A stretch of DNA of 64,000 bases, taken from Alkalimonas sp. (GTDB lineage Bacteria; Pseudomonadota; Gammaproteobacteria; Enterobacterales; Alteromonadaceae). The stretch is from positions 1 through 64,000 of the forward strand of contig NZ_JAFIFQ010000003.1 of assembly GCF_020831925.1 (NCBI RefSeq), read 5' to 3'. The translations under genes and the position numbers were made by a program. The notes beneath the pieces were generated by a model. It did not search any database. It worked only from the letters and a program-made list of their open reading frames with translations, and had not been told where the DNA came from. Below, piece by piece: positions 53,423-64,000 of the stretch. How positions within the stretch are numbered: the first letter of the stretch is position 1; every line of letters starts with the position of its first letter.

Positions 53423-54157
53423 ATGAACCCGAAACCAGCATACCGACGCATATTACTGAAACTAAGCGGTGAAGCCCTGATGGGCGATGAAGGCTTTGGC
53501 ATCGACCCCAAAGTGCTGGATCGGATGGCGCAGGAAATCAAAGAGATTGTCGAACTGGGTGTGCAGGTTGGCATCGTGATTGGTGGCGGCAATATTTTCC
53601 GTGGAGAAGGCCTGGCAAAAGCTGGTATGAACCGGGTGGTCGGGGATCATATGGGCATGCTGGCAACCGTCATGAACGGCTTGGCGATGCGCGATGCGTT
53701 GCACCGAGCTTATGTGAATGCCCGTATGATGAGTGCGGTACCGTTAAATGGTGTCTGCGATAACTACAGCTGGGCAGAAGCCATCAGCTTGTTGAAGTCT
53801 GGCCGGGTGGTGATTTTCTCTGCTGGTACCGGCAATCCATTTTTTACTACGGACTCTGCCGCCTGTCTGCGCGCTATCGAAATTGAAGCCGATGCAGTGT
53901 TAAAAGCTACCAAAGTTGATGGCGTTTACTCCGCGGATCCGGTGAAAGATCCGGCCGCGACTATGTACAGCACGCTAAGTTACAGCGAGGTGCTGGAAAA
54001 AGAATTGAAAGTGATGGATCTTGCGGCTTTTACGCTGGCGCGGGACCACAGTATGCCAATCCGGGTGTTTAATATGAACACGGCCGGAGCATTAAAACGG
54101 GTGGTGATGGGCGAGGTTGAAGGAACTCTGATCGACCACGCTGAGAATTTACAGTAA
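53423..54157 (+). CDS. pyrH: Uridylate kinase PyrH
   Basis: 244 residues. [17 protein letters not shown], and [15 protein letters not shown] are family hallmarks. Phosphorylates UMP to UDP. ATG is 6 bases after GGAGCA. Confidence 0.97.
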   Translation: MNPKPAYRRILLKLSGEALMGDEGFGIDPKVLDRMAQEIKEIVELGVQVGIVIGGGNIFRGEGLAKAGMNRVVGDHMGMLATVMNGLAMRDALHRAYVNARMMSAVPLNGVCDNYSWAEAISLLKSGRVVIFSAGTGNPFFTTDSAACLRAIEIEADAVLKATKVDGVYSADPVKDPAATMYSTLSYSEVLEKELKVMDLAAFTLARDHSMPIRVFNMNTAGALKRVVMGEVEGTLIDHAENLQ

Positions 54158-54209
54158 ACTAGATCGAATTTACTGCATAAACAGCTGACTGCTTACAAGG
54201 ATAACTTAA

Positions 54210-54767
54210 GTGATTAACGATATTATCAAAGACAGCAAAAGCCGGATGGAAAAAAGTGTTGATGCACTGAAATCTCAACTGTCCAAAGTTCGTACTGGCC
54301 GGGCACATCCCAGCCTGCTCGACAACATCATGGTGCCTTATTATGGCGCCGACACTCCATTGCGCCAGATGGCAAATGTCACAGTGGAGGATGCGCGTAC
54401 TTTAACGCTGACGGTGTTTGATAAGAGCATTACGGCCGCGGTGGAAAAAGCCATCATCAACTCCGATCTGGGTTTAAACCCAATGAGTGCTGGCACCAAC
54501 ATCCGTATTCCTTTACCGCCATTGACCGAAGAGCGCCGTCGTGATTTGGTCAAAGTGGTAAAAGCAGAAGCTGAGCAAGGGCGGGTGGCTATTCGCAATA
54601 TCCGCCGCGATGCCAACAACGATTTGAAAGCCTTGTTAAAAGACAAGGACATTACCGAAGATGATGAACGCCGGGCAACCGATGAAATTCAGAAACTAAC
54701 CGATCTCTATGTCAAGCGGGTGGATGAAGTACTGGCCGACAAAGAAAAAGAACTAATGGAAGTTTAA
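54210..54767 (+). CDS. frr: Ribosome recycling factor
   Basis: 185 residues. [24 protein letters not shown] and RRDLVK with the helical repeat typical of RRF. Splits post-termination ribosomes with EF-G. The start is GTG with AAGGA upstream. Confidence 0.97.
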   Translation: MINDIIKDSKSRMEKSVDALKSQLSKVRTGRAHPSLLDNIMVPYYGADTPLRQMANVTVEDARTLTLTVFDKSITAAVEKAIINSDLGLNPMSAGTNIRIPLPPLTEERRRDLVKVVKAEAEQGRVAIRNIRRDANNDLKALLKDKDITEDDERRATDEIQKLTDLYVKRVDEVLADKEKELMEV

Positions 54768-54786
54768 GCCGGTCTTAGACTGATGG

Positions 54787-54819
54787 AACGCCGTGCTTGG
54801 TTATTTCACGGCGTTTTTT
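54787..54819 (+). terminator. Terminator after frr
   Basis: Arms AACGCCGTG and CACGGCGTT around an 11-base loop, ending in six T, just before the uppS ribosome site. Confidence 0.85.
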
Positions 54820-54836
54820 ATTGATGCAGGGGTCGC

Positions 54837-55607
54837 ATGTCCACACCGTCACAGCTGAACCAAAATGAGTTACCTCAGCATGTTGCCATTATTATGGATG
54901 GTAATGGCCGCTGGGCCAAGCAACAAGGAAAACCCCGGGTCTGGGGGCATAAGAAGGGAGCGGACGCGGTTCGACGTAGTGTACGGTTTTGTCGTGAGCT
55001 GGGTATTTCAGCCTTAACTTTGTTTGCTTTTAGTAGTGAGAACTGGCAACGACCGGCTGATGAAGTCAGCAGCCTGATGCAGTTGTTTATGCTGATGCTA
55101 AAAAGTGAAGTCAAGAACCTGCATAAAAATCAGGTGCGCTTACGTGTTTGTGGCGATTTGAGTGCTTTTGATGAAGCACTCCGAAAGCAAATTAAGGCGG
55201 CCGAAGCCTTAACCGCGGATAACCGGGCACTGACGCTAACCATAGCTGCCAATTATGGCGGCCGTTGGGATATTACTCACGCCGCCCGCCAACTAGCACA
55301 AGAAGTCAGTGCTGGTCGTTTGGCTGTCGATGCGATTGACGAACAGCGGATGGCTCAATATATTCAGTTGGCGGATTTGCCTGAACTGGATTTGCTGATC
55401 CGTACCGGTGGGGATGTTCGCATCAGTAATTTTTTACTGTGGCAAGCCGCCTATGCTGAACTTTGGTTCACTGATACCCTATGGCCGGACTTTGATCAGC
55501 AGGTTTTTGCGGAAGCTGTCGCTGCGTTTATCAGCCGTGAACGCCGTTTTGGTTGTACCTCGGAACAGGTTTGTGCTTTGGCGAGCCGCCAATCGAAAGG
55601 AACATAA
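54837..55607 (+). CDS. uppS: Undecaprenyl pyrophosphate synthase
   Basis: 256 residues. HVAIIMDGNGRWAK with the catalytic Asp, FAFSSENWQRP and RTGGDVRISNFLLWQ are the cis-prenyltransferase signatures. It makes the C55 lipid carrier for peptidoglycan and O-antigen. Starts a run of tightly packed envelope genes. Confidence 0.97.
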   Translation: MSTPSQLNQNELPQHVAIIMDGNGRWAKQQGKPRVWGHKKGADAVRRSVRFCRELGISALTLFAFSSENWQRPADEVSSLMQLFMLMLKSEVKNLHKNQVRLRVCGDLSAFDEALRKQIKAAEALTADNRALTLTIAANYGGRWDITHAARQLAQEVSAGRLAVDAIDEQRMAQYIQLADLPELDLLIRTGGDVRISNFLLWQAAYAELWFTDTLWPDFDQQVFAEAVAAFISRERRFGCTSEQVCALASRQSKGT

Positions 55608-55608
55608 T

Positions 55609-56472
55609 TTGCTAAAACAACGCATAATAACAGCAGTTATCCTGGCACCACTGGCGCTGGCCGCCGTATTCTTTTTACCTTTACCTGCCTTTGCAGCTTT
55701 TGTTGCCGGAGCCTTTTTGTTAGGGGCCTGGGAATGGGGCAGCTTTTGTGGCCTAACCGGTAGCCGAAAGCGTTGGGGTTTTGTCGCCTTAACTGCTGTT
55801 CTAATGCTAGCTACCTATGTGCTGCTGCCTGCTGGCCTGAACTGGCCTTATACCGGTTCTGCACTGATTTTTGCCGTGTTGGCGGCTGGTATTTTGTGGT
55901 GGGGCTTGGCTGTGGTGCTGGTGGTGAGCTTTCCTGCAAGCCAGCCGTTTTGGTCACAGCAACTTTGGTTGCGTGCCTTGATGGGGCTTCTTACTTTGGT
56001 GCCGGCCTGGCTGGCCATTGTGCTGGTGCGCAGTGTTGGCATCGAGGTCAACCCCTATGCGGGTGCCTGGCTTATTTGTGGCTTACTGGCGCTGGTGTGG
56101 GCCGCCGATATCGGCGGCTATCTGGTGGGTAAGCCTTTTGGCCGCACCAAGTTGATGCCTAAAGTCAGCCCGGGCAAAACCATTGAAGGCATGTTGGGTG
56201 GCCTTGGCATGGTCTTTTTGCTGTTGGCGGCTTTTTGCTGGTATTTAGGCTGGCCGGAGCAAAGCCCGGTGCTTTTTGTCGCTGCTTTTGTCCTCACTAC
56301 GTTATCCGTCTTTGGTGATTTGACCGAAAGCATGTTAAAGCGGGTGGCTGGGGTGAAAGACAGTGGCCGGATGCTGCCAGGACATGGTGGTATTTTGGAT
56401 CGGATTGACAGCCTAACGGCAACAGCACCGCTTTACGCCTTGCTGGTCGCCTTATTGGGTGGTTTTTACTAG
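55609..56472 (+). CDS. cdsA: Phosphatidate cytidylyltransferase CdsA
   Basis: 287 residues (E. coli 285), polytopic membrane enzyme making CDP-diacylglycerol. The signature SPGKTIEGMLGG is followed by KRVAGVKDSGRMLPGHGGILDRIDS. The start is TTG with AAAGGA eight bases upstream and the uppS stop one base earlier; a much longer reading in the same frame overlaps uppS and is rejected. Confidence 0.95.
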   Translation: MLKQRIITAVILAPLALAAVFFLPLPAFAAFVAGAFLLGAWEWGSFCGLTGSRKRWGFVALTAVLMLATYVLLPAGLNWPYTGSALIFAVLAAGILWWGLAVVLVVSFPASQPFWSQQLWLRALMGLLTLVPAWLAIVLVRSVGIEVNPYAGAWLICGLLALVWAADIGGYLVGKPFGRTKLMPKVSPGKTIEGMLGGLGMVFLLLAAFCWYLGWPEQSPVLFVAAFVLTTLSVFGDLTESMLKRVAGVKDSGRMLPGHGGILDRIDSLTATAPLYALLVALLGGFY

Positions 56473-57684
56473 ATGCAGCAACTGGTGATCTTGGGAGCCA
56501 CTGGCTCCATCGGGCAAAGTACTTTGAAAGTGGCGGCAGAGCATCCAGAGCGTTTTGCTGTGCTGGCATTGACAGCGCATCGCTCGGTCAATGCCATGCT
56601 GCAACTTTGCCTGCGTTTTCAACCGCGCTTTGCCGTGATGTCGGATCACACAGCGGCCTTAGAGTTGCAGCAGCGATTACAGGCAGTGCAAAGCAATACG
56701 GAAGTGCTGGCTGGTGAGCAGGCACTTTGTGATATAGCGGCGCACCCGGATGCAGACATGGTGATGGCTGCCATTGTCGGAGCCGCTGGTTTGTTACCCA
56801 CTTTGGCTGCTGTCAAGGCAGCTAAAACAGTTCTGTTGGCAAACAAAGAAGCACTGGTGATGGCTGGGGCTTTTTTTATGCAACAAGTGCGACAAAGTGG
56901 TGCCCGGTTATTGCCGATTGATAGTGAGCACAATGCTATTTTCCAATGTTTGCCTGCGACGTTGCAGCAGGCCGTCTGTAAGCACCAATTGCATGCTGAT
57001 AGCCTGCAACAACAGAGCATCAGTAAAATCATACTGACAGCCAGTGGCGGGCCTTTTTTACAGAAACCGCTTGATGAGTTTGCTCAGATTACACCCGCTC
57101 AGGCAGTAGCCCATCCGAACTGGGACATGGGTCAGAAAATATCTGTCGACAGTGCCACTATGATGAACAAAGGACTGGAGCTGATTGAAGCTCATTGGTT
57201 GTTTCAGTGTCCGGTTGAACAGATTGAGGTGGTGATCCACCCGCAGAGTGTGATTCATTCCATGGTACAGTATCAGGATGGATCGGTGATTGCGCAGCTT
57301 GGACAGCCTGATATGTGCACGCCCATCGCCTATGCTATGGCGTACCCTGAACGAGTCAGAACTCAGGTGCCGCCATTGGACTTTAGCACACTGACCGCAC
57401 TGACATTCTCAAAAGCAGAGCAGGCGCGCTTCCCCAATCTCTATTTGGCGATTGATGCCTGTCGCTATGGTCAAGCCGCCACTACCGCATTGAATGCCGC
57501 CAACGAAGTGGCGGTAGCAGCATTTCTTGCCGGACGGCTGCGTTTTGATCAAATCGCACTGGTCAATGCTGATGTACTGGAGCAACTCGCAACAGCACAA
57601 GCAACAGAGCTAGAGGCTATTCTGGCGTTGGATCAACAGGCCAGAAAGGCCACCGAGCAATTCATCATAAGGCAACTGGCATGA
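56473..57684 (+). CDS. ispC: 1-deoxy-D-xylulose 5-phosphate reductoisomerase IspC
   Basis: 403 residues. [14 protein letters not shown] (NADPH), [19 protein letters not shown] and [14 protein letters not shown] match the family. Second step of the MEP isoprenoid pathway. The ATG directly follows the cdsA TAG and the stop overlaps the rseP ATG. Confidence 0.97.
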   Translation: MQQLVILGATGSIGQSTLKVAAEHPERFAVLALTAHRSVNAMLQLCLRFQPRFAVMSDHTAALELQQRLQAVQSNTEVLAGEQALCDIAAHPDADMVMAAIVGAAGLLPTLAAVKAAKTVLLANKEALVMAGAFFMQQVRQSGARLLPIDSEHNAIFQCLPATLQQAVCKHQLHADSLQQQSISKIILTASGGPFLQKPLDEFAQITPAQAVAHPNWDMGQKISVDSATMMNKGLELIEAHWLFQCPVEQIEVVIHPQSVIHSMVQYQDGSVIAQLGQPDMCTPIAYAMAYPERVRTQVPPLDFSTLTALTFSKAEQARFPNLYLAIDACRYGQAATTALNAANEVAVAAFLAGRLRFDQIALVNADVLEQLATAQATELEAILALDQQARKATEQFIIRQLA

Positions 57685-59036
57685 GCGCGCTTATCTGGAA
57701 TATTGCTAGTTTTGTGATTGCCCTGGGCATTCTGATTACCGTGCACGAGTTTGGTCACTTTTGGGTGGCACGAAGAAACGGTGTCTTGGTCAAACGGTTT
57801 TCCATCGGCTTTGGTAAGGCTTTATTTCGTTGGCGCGATCGGCAAGGGACCGAGTTTGTGGTGGCGATGATCCCGCTTGGCGGCTATGTTCGCATGCTGG
57901 ATGATCGTTTTGACCCTGTGTTGCCGCAATTTAAAGATCTGGCTTTTAACCAGAAAACCGTGCAGCAGCGCATGGCCATCATCGTTGCTGGCCCTATGGC
58001 CAACTTTATTTTTGCCATCTTCGTACTCTGGTTGATGTACATGATAGGTGTACCGGAAGCTAAGCCAGTTATTGCCGATGTGCGAGCGGGCTCTATTGCG
58101 GCCCATGCCGAACTTCGGCCAGACTACCAGATAACAGCAGTGAATGGCCGCACGGCAGCAGATGTCCGCACACTGAACTTGTTGCTGGTAGAACAGCTTG
58201 GGCGTAACCAGATGACGCTGCAGCTGGAACACCGGCAAAGTGGCCAGCGTGCCGAACGCCAGCTCGATACCCGCCAGTGGCAGTTTGACCCGGATCGGCA
58301 AACGATCTTTGATAGCCTGGGTATTGATTTGATGATGCCAACACCATTGACGACTTTGGCTCATATTGAGCCGGGTTCTCCGGCTGAGCAAGCAGGCTTG
58401 GAAGTTGGTGATGAAATTACTCATGTTGATAATTCGTCGTTGCAAAACTGGTATCAGTTAACTGAATGGATACAAAATAATCCATCCAGGCCCCTTGACA
58501 TACGCATTCTGCGGCAAGGCCAGTCACTGGCCTTGACAGTAGTACCCGGAGAACGGCAAACTGCCGATGGCTTTACGCAGGGCTATCTTGGGATAGTACC
58601 GGCAAGCAGTGGCTGGCCTGAAGGAATACGCTATACCAAGCGGCACAACCCACTGACTGCATTGCAAGTTGGGGTGGAGCAAACCTGGCAGTTAACCCGG
58701 CTTAGCTTTAGCATGATTGGCAAGTTTATCTTTGGCGATGTCTCAGTGCGGCATTTAAGTGGACCTATTTCCATTGCCCAGGGCGCAGGGACTACCGCCA
58801 GTATTGGGCTGATTGCATTTTTGACCTTTCTGGCCTTGATTAGCGTCAACCTTGGGGTCATCAATTTATTGCCTTTGCCAATTTTGGATGGCGGGCACTT
58901 AATGTACATGGTTGTTGAACTAATACGTGGCAAACCGGTCTCTGAAAAGGCGCAGGAGATAGGTTTTCGGATAGGGGCCATGGTTCTTCTGCTGTTGATG
59001 GGAATTGCGCTACTCAACGATATTTCTCGTTTGTAA
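57681..59036 (+). CDS. rseP: Site-2 intramembrane protease RseP
   Basis: 451 residues. Zinc motif [12 protein letters not shown] in the first membrane helix, two periplasmic PDZ domains (about 115-180 and 210-285) and the third ligand Asp in [12 protein letters not shown] near the end. It cleaves anti-sigma-E RseA in the envelope stress response. Overlaps ispC by four bases (ATGA). Confidence 0.96.
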   Translation: MSALIWNIASFVIALGILITVHEFGHFWVARRNGVLVKRFSIGFGKALFRWRDRQGTEFVVAMIPLGGYVRMLDDRFDPVLPQFKDLAFNQKTVQQRMAIIVAGPMANFIFAIFVLWLMYMIGVPEAKPVIADVRAGSIAAHAELRPDYQITAVNGRTAADVRTLNLLLVEQLGRNQMTLQLEHRQSGQRAERQLDTRQWQFDPDRQTIFDSLGIDLMMPTPLTTLAHIEPGSPAEQAGLEVGDEITHVDNSSLQNWYQLTEWIQNNPSRPLDIRILRQGQSLALTVVPGERQTADGFTQGYLGIVPASSGWPEGIRYTKRHNPLTALQVGVEQTWQLTRLSFSMIGKFIFGDVSVRHLSGPISIAQGAGTTASIGLIAFLTFLALISVNLGVINLLPLPILDGGHLMYMVVELIRGKPVSEKAQEIGFRIGAMVLLLLMGIALLNDISRL

Positions 59037-59061
59037 TCACTAATCAAAAGTTGTTCACAGA

Positions 59062-61554
59062 ATGATAATGAAACGATTGGCAGCTGCCATGCTGCTTGCT
59101 GGAATCAGTCACACCATCCATGCAGATGAACCCTTTGTGGTGCAGGATATTCAGGTCGAAGGTTTGCAGCGAGTTGCTTTAGGTGCAGCTCTGAATAACA
59201 TTCCTTTCAGTATTGGTGACTCGGTGACAGAGTACACCTTGTCCCGAAGCATTAAGACGCTGTTTTCTGCCGGCCATTTTGATGACATCCGCGTGCTGCG
59301 TGATGGCAATGCGGTGATCTACCGCTTGAAAGAGCGGCCAACAATTAACAGTATTGAGTTTGATGGCAATAAAGACATCAAAGATGATCAGCTGAATGAA
59401 AGTTTAACGGCGCAGCGTATTCAGGTTGGCGAACCTTTGGATCGCACCATTTTACGCAGTGTTGAAAATGGTCTAACCGAGTTTTACCACGGCGTGGGCA
59501 AATACCAGGCTAATGTGGAAGTAGAGCTGGTGTATTTACCGCGTAACAGGGTCAACGTCAAAATTAAGTTCGATGAAGGCGATGCTGCATCGGTTCGGCA
59601 GATCAATATCGTTGGTAACGAAGTGTTTGATAATGACACCTTGTTAAGCGTGTTTGAATCCGGCCAGGATAAACCATGGTGGCGTTTTTTGTCCTCTGAT
59701 CGTTATCAGAAGCAAACGCTGCAAGGCGACTTTGAACGTGTGCAAAGTTACTACCTGGACCGCGGTTATCTGCGCTTCAGCATCGACTCGTCGCAGGTCT
59801 CGGTTAGTCCGGATAAGTCGTCAGTTTATGTCACATTGAATGTGACTGAAGGCGAGCAGTATACCGTGACAGGGGTACGTTTTGCCGGTGACTTGATCGG
59901 TCAGGATGCTCTGATTGAACGCATCGTGCCTATTCGTCCAGGCGAGCTCTACAATGGCGCTTTGGTGACCTTTACCGAAGAAACCATCAGCCGGGTCTTA
60001 GCTCGTTTTGGGTATGCCAACTCTCGCGTTACCACCATTCCTGATATCAACGACGATACCAAAGAAGTTGAGTTGACCATCAATGTGGACCCGGGTAAAC
60101 GCATCTATGTGCGCCGCATTGATATTGCTGGTAACTCTAATACCAAAGATGAAGTGTTCCGTCGTGAGCTTCGCCAACTTGAAGGTGGTTGGTTGTCGAA
60201 CGATGCGTTGGAACTGTCCAAGCAGCGTATTCAGCGCTTGCCTTATGTTGAGCGCATTGAGTTTGAAACTCGCGATGTGCCGGGTATAGAAGATCAGGTG
60301 GATATCACCTTCAATGTGCGCGAGCAGCCATCCGGCAGTTTTAATGCGGGCATTTCGTATGGTGACTTCCAGGGGCTTGCTTTCCAGATTGGTGTCGAAC
60401 AAACCAACTTTATGGGTTCTGGTAACAGTGCCGGTATCAATTTAAATACCAATAAGTACCAGAAAACAGTGTCACTCAATTACAACAATCCTTACTTCAC
60501 GTTGGATGGGGTAAGCTTAGGTGGCCAAGTATTTTACACCAAAACGGATTACAGCAGCTTAAGCTCGAATCTGGAAGCGTACCGTCAGACACGCTATGGC
60601 ATTGGTACCTCCATGGGTATTCCAATCAACGAGTACAATCGATTGAATTTTGGTGCATCCATCAGTGTGAATGATCTGAGCTTACTGCAGGATTACGATC
60701 AGCTGCGCCACTTCAAGAATGTGTTGCTGGATGGCAATGATCCGGATGGGCGTTTAAAGTACATCAACTATGAGCTGACAGCAGGCTGGGTACAAAGTAC
60801 TCTGAACCGCGGCTTGTTCCCGACCGCTGGCCACTATTTTGGTTTAAATGGCCGGGTTTCTACACCAAACTCCGATCTACAGTTCTTTAAGACCACTTTT
60901 GAAGCGCGTAAATACATCCCGCTCAGTCGTGATCATAGCTGGACCTTTATGAGTAAGCTCGAACTTGGTTACGGCAATGGGTATGGTAGCCGAAATGGCT
61001 ATGATTACACCTTGCCTTTTAATGAGAACTTTACTGCGGGTGGTTACAACATCCGTGGTTTCGAGCACAGGATTATTGGTCCACGTGCTGTCTTCCGGAT
61101 CCCAACGTCAATCCCTGGCTTGCCCGATCCAATTGGTGGCGGCAGTGGTAATTTACCGGGTGACCCGTCCAATGACCGTTACAGTGTATCGCAACGCTCG
61201 ATTGGTGGTAATGCCATGGCGGTTGCTACGCTGGAGCTGATCACGCCGACACCTTTTGTTGGTGAAGACAATCGCAACTCGGTTCGAACCAGTGTTTTCA
61301 TTGATGCCGGTAACGTCTGGGATACGGAGTTTGATTTCAATCGCTATGCCAGCCTAACACAGCAGCGTCAATTTGATCGTGAACCGCTGTTGGCAGATTA
61401 CTCAGATCCGTCTATGATCCGGGTCAGTACCGGTGTATCCTTGCAATGGATTTCACCGATGGGTCCTCTGACCTTCAGTCTTGCCAAGATCATCAATAAA
61501 TACGATGGTGACTTGCAGGAAAACTTTAGTTTTAATATTGGTGCTACTTTCTGA
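59062..61554 (+). CDS. bamA: Outer-membrane assembly factor BamA
   Basis: 830 residues. Signal peptide ending SHTIHA, five POTRA domains (starting VQDIQVEGLQRVALGAAL), then the Omp85 16-strand barrel with FTAGGYNIRGFEHRIIGPRA (split across the L6 loop, which has the VRGF-like IRGFE motif). Core of the BAM complex. The ATG ATA ATG pair is ambiguous; MIMKR or MKR. Confidence 0.97.
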   Translation: MIMKRLAAAMLLAGISHTIHADEPFVVQDIQVEGLQRVALGAALNNIPFSIGDSVTEYTLSRSIKTLFSAGHFDDIRVLRDGNAVIYRLKERPTINSIEFDGNKDIKDDQLNESLTAQRIQVGEPLDRTILRSVENGLTEFYHGVGKYQANVEVELVYLPRNRVNVKIKFDEGDAASVRQINIVGNEVFDNDTLLSVFESGQDKPWWRFLSSDRYQKQTLQGDFERVQSYYLDRGYLRFSIDSSQVSVSPDKSSVYVTLNVTEGEQYTVTGVRFAGDLIGQDALIERIVPIRPGELYNGALVTFTEETISRVLARFGYANSRVTTIPDINDDTKEVELTINVDPGKRIYVRRIDIAGNSNTKDEVFRRELRQLEGGWLSNDALELSKQRIQRLPYVERIEFETRDVPGIEDQVDITFNVREQPSGSFNAGISYGDFQGLAFQIGVEQTNFMGSGNSAGINLNTNKYQKTVSLNYNNPYFTLDGVSLGGQVFYTKTDYSSLSSNLEAYRQTRYGIGTSMGIPINEYNRLNFGASISVNDLSLLQDYDQLRHFKNVLLDGNDPDGRLKYINYELTAGWVQSTLNRGLFPTAGHYFGLNGRVSTPNSDLQFFKTTFEARKYIPLSRDHSWTFMSKLELGYGNGYGSRNGYDYTLPFNENFTAGGYNIRGFEHRIIGPRAVFRIPTSIPGLPDPIGGGSGNLPGDPSNDRYSVSQRSIGGNAMAVATLELITPTPFVGEDNRNSVRTSVFIDAGNVWDTEFDFNRYASLTQQRQFDREPLLADYSDPSMIRVSTGVSLQWISPMGPLTFSLAKIINKYDGDLQENFSFNIGATF

Positions 61555-61570
61555 ACATTGAGAACAAAGG

Positions 61571-62095
61571 ATGATGACCTTGAAAAATTTATTTGTTAAA
61601 ACCGCTGCAACTTTGGTTTTTGGTGCTTTTTTGTTAGGGGCAACGGCTGCTCATGCTGCAAAAATTGCGTTTGTAGATGTGCAGGCGATTGCCAGCCAGT
61701 TGCCACAGGCGCAGCAGATTCAGGAAACTATTATGGCTGAGTTTGGCGAGCGCATTGAAGCGATTGGCCAGCTGGAGCGCGATATCAACTTCAATGTTGA
61801 AAAAATTCGTCGTGATGGTCCGACCATGAGTGAAGCTGAACAGCAGCGTCTGGCTGAAACCATCCAGCAACAGCAAATTCAGTACGAGCAAATGGCGCGT
61901 CCATTGGACGAGCAAATGCGTCAGCGTCAGGCTGAAGAGCGCAACAAGCTGCTTGCTGTGATCAAAAACGCTATCGATAAAGTAGCCGAGCAAGGTAACT
62001 ACGACATCGTGCTGAACTCTGGTGCAGCCGTCTATGCCAAAGACAGCTACGATATTTCAGCGGCTGTTGTTCGTCAAATTCAAAGCGGCAACTAA
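61571..62095 (+). CDS. skp: Periplasmic chaperone Skp/OmpH
   Basis: 174 residues from the first ATG. Signal peptide through TAAHA, then the Skp coiled coil IAFVDVQAIASQLPQAQQ, with a charged helical hairpin and C-terminal strand. Holds unfolded outer-membrane proteins for BamA. Start unclear: ATG, ATG or TTG within nine bases; AAAGGA is best placed for the TTG of MKNLFVKT-like LKNLFVKT. Confidence 0.93.
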   Translation: MMTLKNLFVKTAATLVFGAFLLGATAAHAAKIAFVDVQAIASQLPQAQQIQETIMAEFGERIEAIGQLERDINFNVEKIRRDGPTMSEAEQQRLAETIQQQQIQYEQMARPLDEQMRQRQAEERNKLLAVIKNAIDKVAEQGNYDIVLNSGAAVYAKDSYDISAAVVRQIQSGN

Positions 62096-63139
62096 ATGAA
62101 AAGTTGGACCGCCCTGCAATTAGCTCAGCATCTCGATGCTGAGCTAATTGGTTCTGAAGAGCTGCAAATAGGCAGCGTTGGCACTTTAGAGCGGGCCCGG
62201 CCTGATCAGGTCAGTTTCCTCTCTAATCCAAAACTCAAGCATTTACTGACGGACTGCCAGGCTGGCCTCTTATTGCTGCGCGCTGAAGATAAAGCGATGT
62301 GGCCAGGAGCCGCCCTTTTGGTTGCCGATCCTTATGTTGCATTTGCCAAGCTTGCTCAATTACTGGACTCCACACCGCCAGCGGCTTTAGGAATACATCC
62401 TACCGCTCAGATTGATGCTGGCGCAACCCTTGGTAAAGGGGTGTCGGTTGGCCCTTATGCTGTTATTTCAGCCGGAGCGGTGATTGGCGATGATGTGGAA
62501 GTGGGTGCTCACACTTTTATTGGTGAAGCTGCTCGCCTTGGCGCTGGTTGCCGGATTTGGCCCAATGTCAGCATTTACCATCGCGTAGAGCTTGGTAGCA
62601 ACTGCATTGTGCACAGTGGTGCTGTATTGGGAGCCGATGGCTTTGGTTTTGCCAATGAGCGCGGGCGATGGTTGAAAATACCTCAGGTTGGTACTGTGCT
62701 AATTGGTGATGATTGTGAAATCGGCGCTCAGACCTGTATTGACCGTGGTGCAATTGAAAATACAGTGATAGGCAATAATGTCATTATTGACAACCTGTGT
62801 CAGATAGCACACAACGTGCGGATAGGCGATCATACCGCTATCGCCGGATCTACCACCATTGCTGGTAGTGCCATTATTGGTCGTTATTGCATCATCGGTG
62901 GTGCAGCGGTTATTAACGGTCATATTGAGATCTGTGATGGCGCGCAAATCAGTGGTATGGCCATGCTAATGAAGCCCGTAACGGAAAAAGGCGTCTATAC
63001 TTCAGGCATACCAGCCACTACCAATGCAGAATGGCGGAAAAATACGGCACGTTTGCGAAAAATAGATCAGCTGTATCAACGCGTCAAAGATCTTGAGCAA
63101 CAGCTGGCAGACAGCAAGACAACTGACAAGCAAGCATAA
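62096..63139 (+). CDS. lpxD: UDP-3-O-acylglucosamine N-acyltransferase LpxD
   Basis: 347 residues. N-terminal uridine-binding domain, left-handed beta-helix hexapeptides ([20 protein letters not shown]), catalytic His in the [25 protein letters not shown] region and a C-terminal helix. Third step of lipid A synthesis. Begins at the base after the skp stop. Confidence 0.97.
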   Translation: MKSWTALQLAQHLDAELIGSEELQIGSVGTLERARPDQVSFLSNPKLKHLLTDCQAGLLLLRAEDKAMWPGAALLVADPYVAFAKLAQLLDSTPPAALGIHPTAQIDAGATLGKGVSVGPYAVISAGAVIGDDVEVGAHTFIGEAARLGAGCRIWPNVSIYHRVELGSNCIVHSGAVLGADGFGFANERGRWLKIPQVGTVLIGDDCEIGAQTCIDRGAIENTVIGNNVIIDNLCQIAHNVRIGDHTAIAGSTTIAGSAIIGRYCIIGGAAVINGHIEICDGAQISGMAMLMKPVTEKGVYTSGIPATTNAEWRKNTARLRKIDQLYQRVKDLEQQLADSKTTDKQA

Positions 63140-63159
63140 AGACAAACAGAGGATCAACT

Positions 63160-63612
63160 TTGGCTAATCCCATTTCAAGTCTTGAAGTTCAGGACATTAT
63201 GGCTTTGTTGCCACATCGCTACCCATTTTTATTGATTGATCGGGTGATTGATTACACCCCGGGAGAAAGCCTGACTGCGATTAAAAATGTCACCATCAAT
63301 GAACCTATATTTACCGGGCATTTCCCGGGCCGGCCTATTTTCCCTGGGGTTCTGATTCTGGAAGCCATGGCGCAGGCAACGGGCATTTTAGGATTCAAGA
63401 CAGCGGCAGAGCGCTCTGAAAACGAGTTGTATCTGTTTGCAGCCATCGATGAAGCTCGCTTCAAAAAACCTGTGGTACCGGGTGATACCATGGTGCTGGA
63501 AGTAAAGTTTTTAAAAGAGCGCCGTAATATGTGGAAATTCTACGGTGAGGCCAAAGTTGACGGTCAGCTGGTCTGTTGTGCCGAGCTGATGTGTGCCAGG
63601 AGAGAATTCTGA
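63160..63612 (+). CDS. fabZ: 3-hydroxyacyl-ACP dehydratase FabZ
   Basis: 150 residues. [14 protein letters not shown], the catalytic His/Glu in [20 protein letters not shown]. Dehydrates beta-hydroxyacyl-ACP in fatty-acid synthesis. The start is TTG, set by GAGGA seven bases upstream. Confidence 0.97.
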   Translation: MANPISSLEVQDIMALLPHRYPFLLIDRVIDYTPGESLTAIKNVTINEPIFTGHFPGRPIFPGVLILEAMAQATGILGFKTAAERSENELYLFAAIDEARFKKPVVPGDTMVLEVKFLKERRNMWKFYGEAKVDGQLVCCAELMCARREF

Positions 63613-63613
63613 C

Positions 63614-64000
63614 GTGATCCATCCATCTGCAGTGATAGAGCCTACAGCTCAGTTAGGCAACAACGTCCGGGTTGGTCCTTTTAGTTACATCGGGCCAGAT
63701 GTTATTTTGGGCGATGACTGCATTGTCGAGTCCAATGTGGTGATCAAAGGCCCTAGCATTATAGGTCGTGGCAATCACTTTTTTCAGTTCGCCAGCATAG
63801 GTGAAGCCTGCCAGGATAAAAAATACAAAAATGAACCGACAGAGTTGATAGTCGGTGATTTTAATATTTTCCGCGAAGGCTGTACTGTGCATCGTGGTAC
63901 CATTCAGGATGAAGGCAAAACTGTTATTGGCAGCCACAATCTGTTTATGAATTACACCCATGTCGCTCATGATTGTGTGATTGGCAGCAATGTTATTTAT
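63614..64000 (+). CDS. lpxA: UDP-GlcNAc acyltransferase LpxA (5' part, truncated)
   Basis: 129 codons are in the window, of about 255-260 in the family; the right edge cuts it. GTG start one base after the fabZ stop. [34 protein letters not shown] and the catalytic His in [10 protein letters not shown] are present. First committed step of lipid A synthesis, and expected to be followed by lpxB outside the window. Confidence 0.96.
   Translation, partial: MIHPSAVIEPTAQLGNNVRVGPFSYIGPDVILGDDCIVESNVVIKGPSIIGRGNHFFQFASIGEACQDKKYKNEPTELIVGDFNIFREGCTVHRGTIQDEGKTVIGSHNLFMNYTHVAHDCVIGSNVIY

Noticed and set aside
55408-55608. Long ATG-started N-terminus of cdsA
   Set aside because: It overlaps uppS by 200 bases and does not resemble CdsA; TTG with AAAGGA gives the family length.

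Overview
The window is typical gammaproteobacterial chromosome of roughly even base composition. The near-E. coli gene set (ArcA/ArcB, GcvA, YggX, Syd, QueF, Xni, PpnN, YqcC-TruC-YqcA) combined with an NAD-type isocitrate dehydrogenase and the small families DUF3192, DUF2310, DUF2789, DUF3293 and DUF3301 suggests an aquatic Alteromonadales/Chromatiales relative such as Rheinheimera or Alishewanella. That placement is inference; no rRNA or tRNA gene is present to fix it.

Layout. 1-3.2 kb: 5' part of gltB (minus strand), cut by the window edge. 3.6-11.2 kb: a probable cyanophycin or isoaspartyl-peptide utilisation locus, with a secreted S51 cyanophycinase facing a minus-strand set of TonB receptor, YfcC-type carrier and isoaspartyl dipeptidase. 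11.2-16.1 kb: signalling genes (arcB and arcA abutting tail to tail, then a second sensor kinase). 16.2-24.3 kb: housekeeping genes (rsmC, trmB, mutY, yggX, gcvA, ygdD-like, rlmM, a MipA-type outer-membrane protein).

24.4-33.1 kb: an accessory island. A YefM-YoeB toxin-antitoxin pair and a small membrane protein border an integron-type cassette array with eight well-formed attC sites plus one decayed one, all in the same orientation, and no integrase in the window (a CALIN-like array). Its cassettes carry a second, inverted YefM-YoeB pair, three exported proteins (one an HExxH metallopeptidase), an LprI-like membrane protein, a protein with FRG/ADP-ribosyltransferase-like motifs, two small unknowns, and an AAA ATPase plus DUF4435 pair with the composition of the PARIS antiphage system. 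This island is the most unusual part of the window.

33.3-47.0 kb: idh, then a run of conserved small operons (HDOD-like protein, DUF3192, xni, ppnN, diguanylate cyclase, queF, syd, DUF2310, DUF2789, GNAT, DUF3301, yqcC-truC-yqcA). 47.0-64.0 kb: the highly conserved block dapD-glnD-map facing rpsB-tsf-pyrH-frr-uppS-cdsA-ispC-rseP-bamA-skp-lpxD-fabZ-lpxA, joining translation, isoprenoid, phospholipid, outer-membrane assembly and lipid A synthesis; lpxA runs off the right edge.
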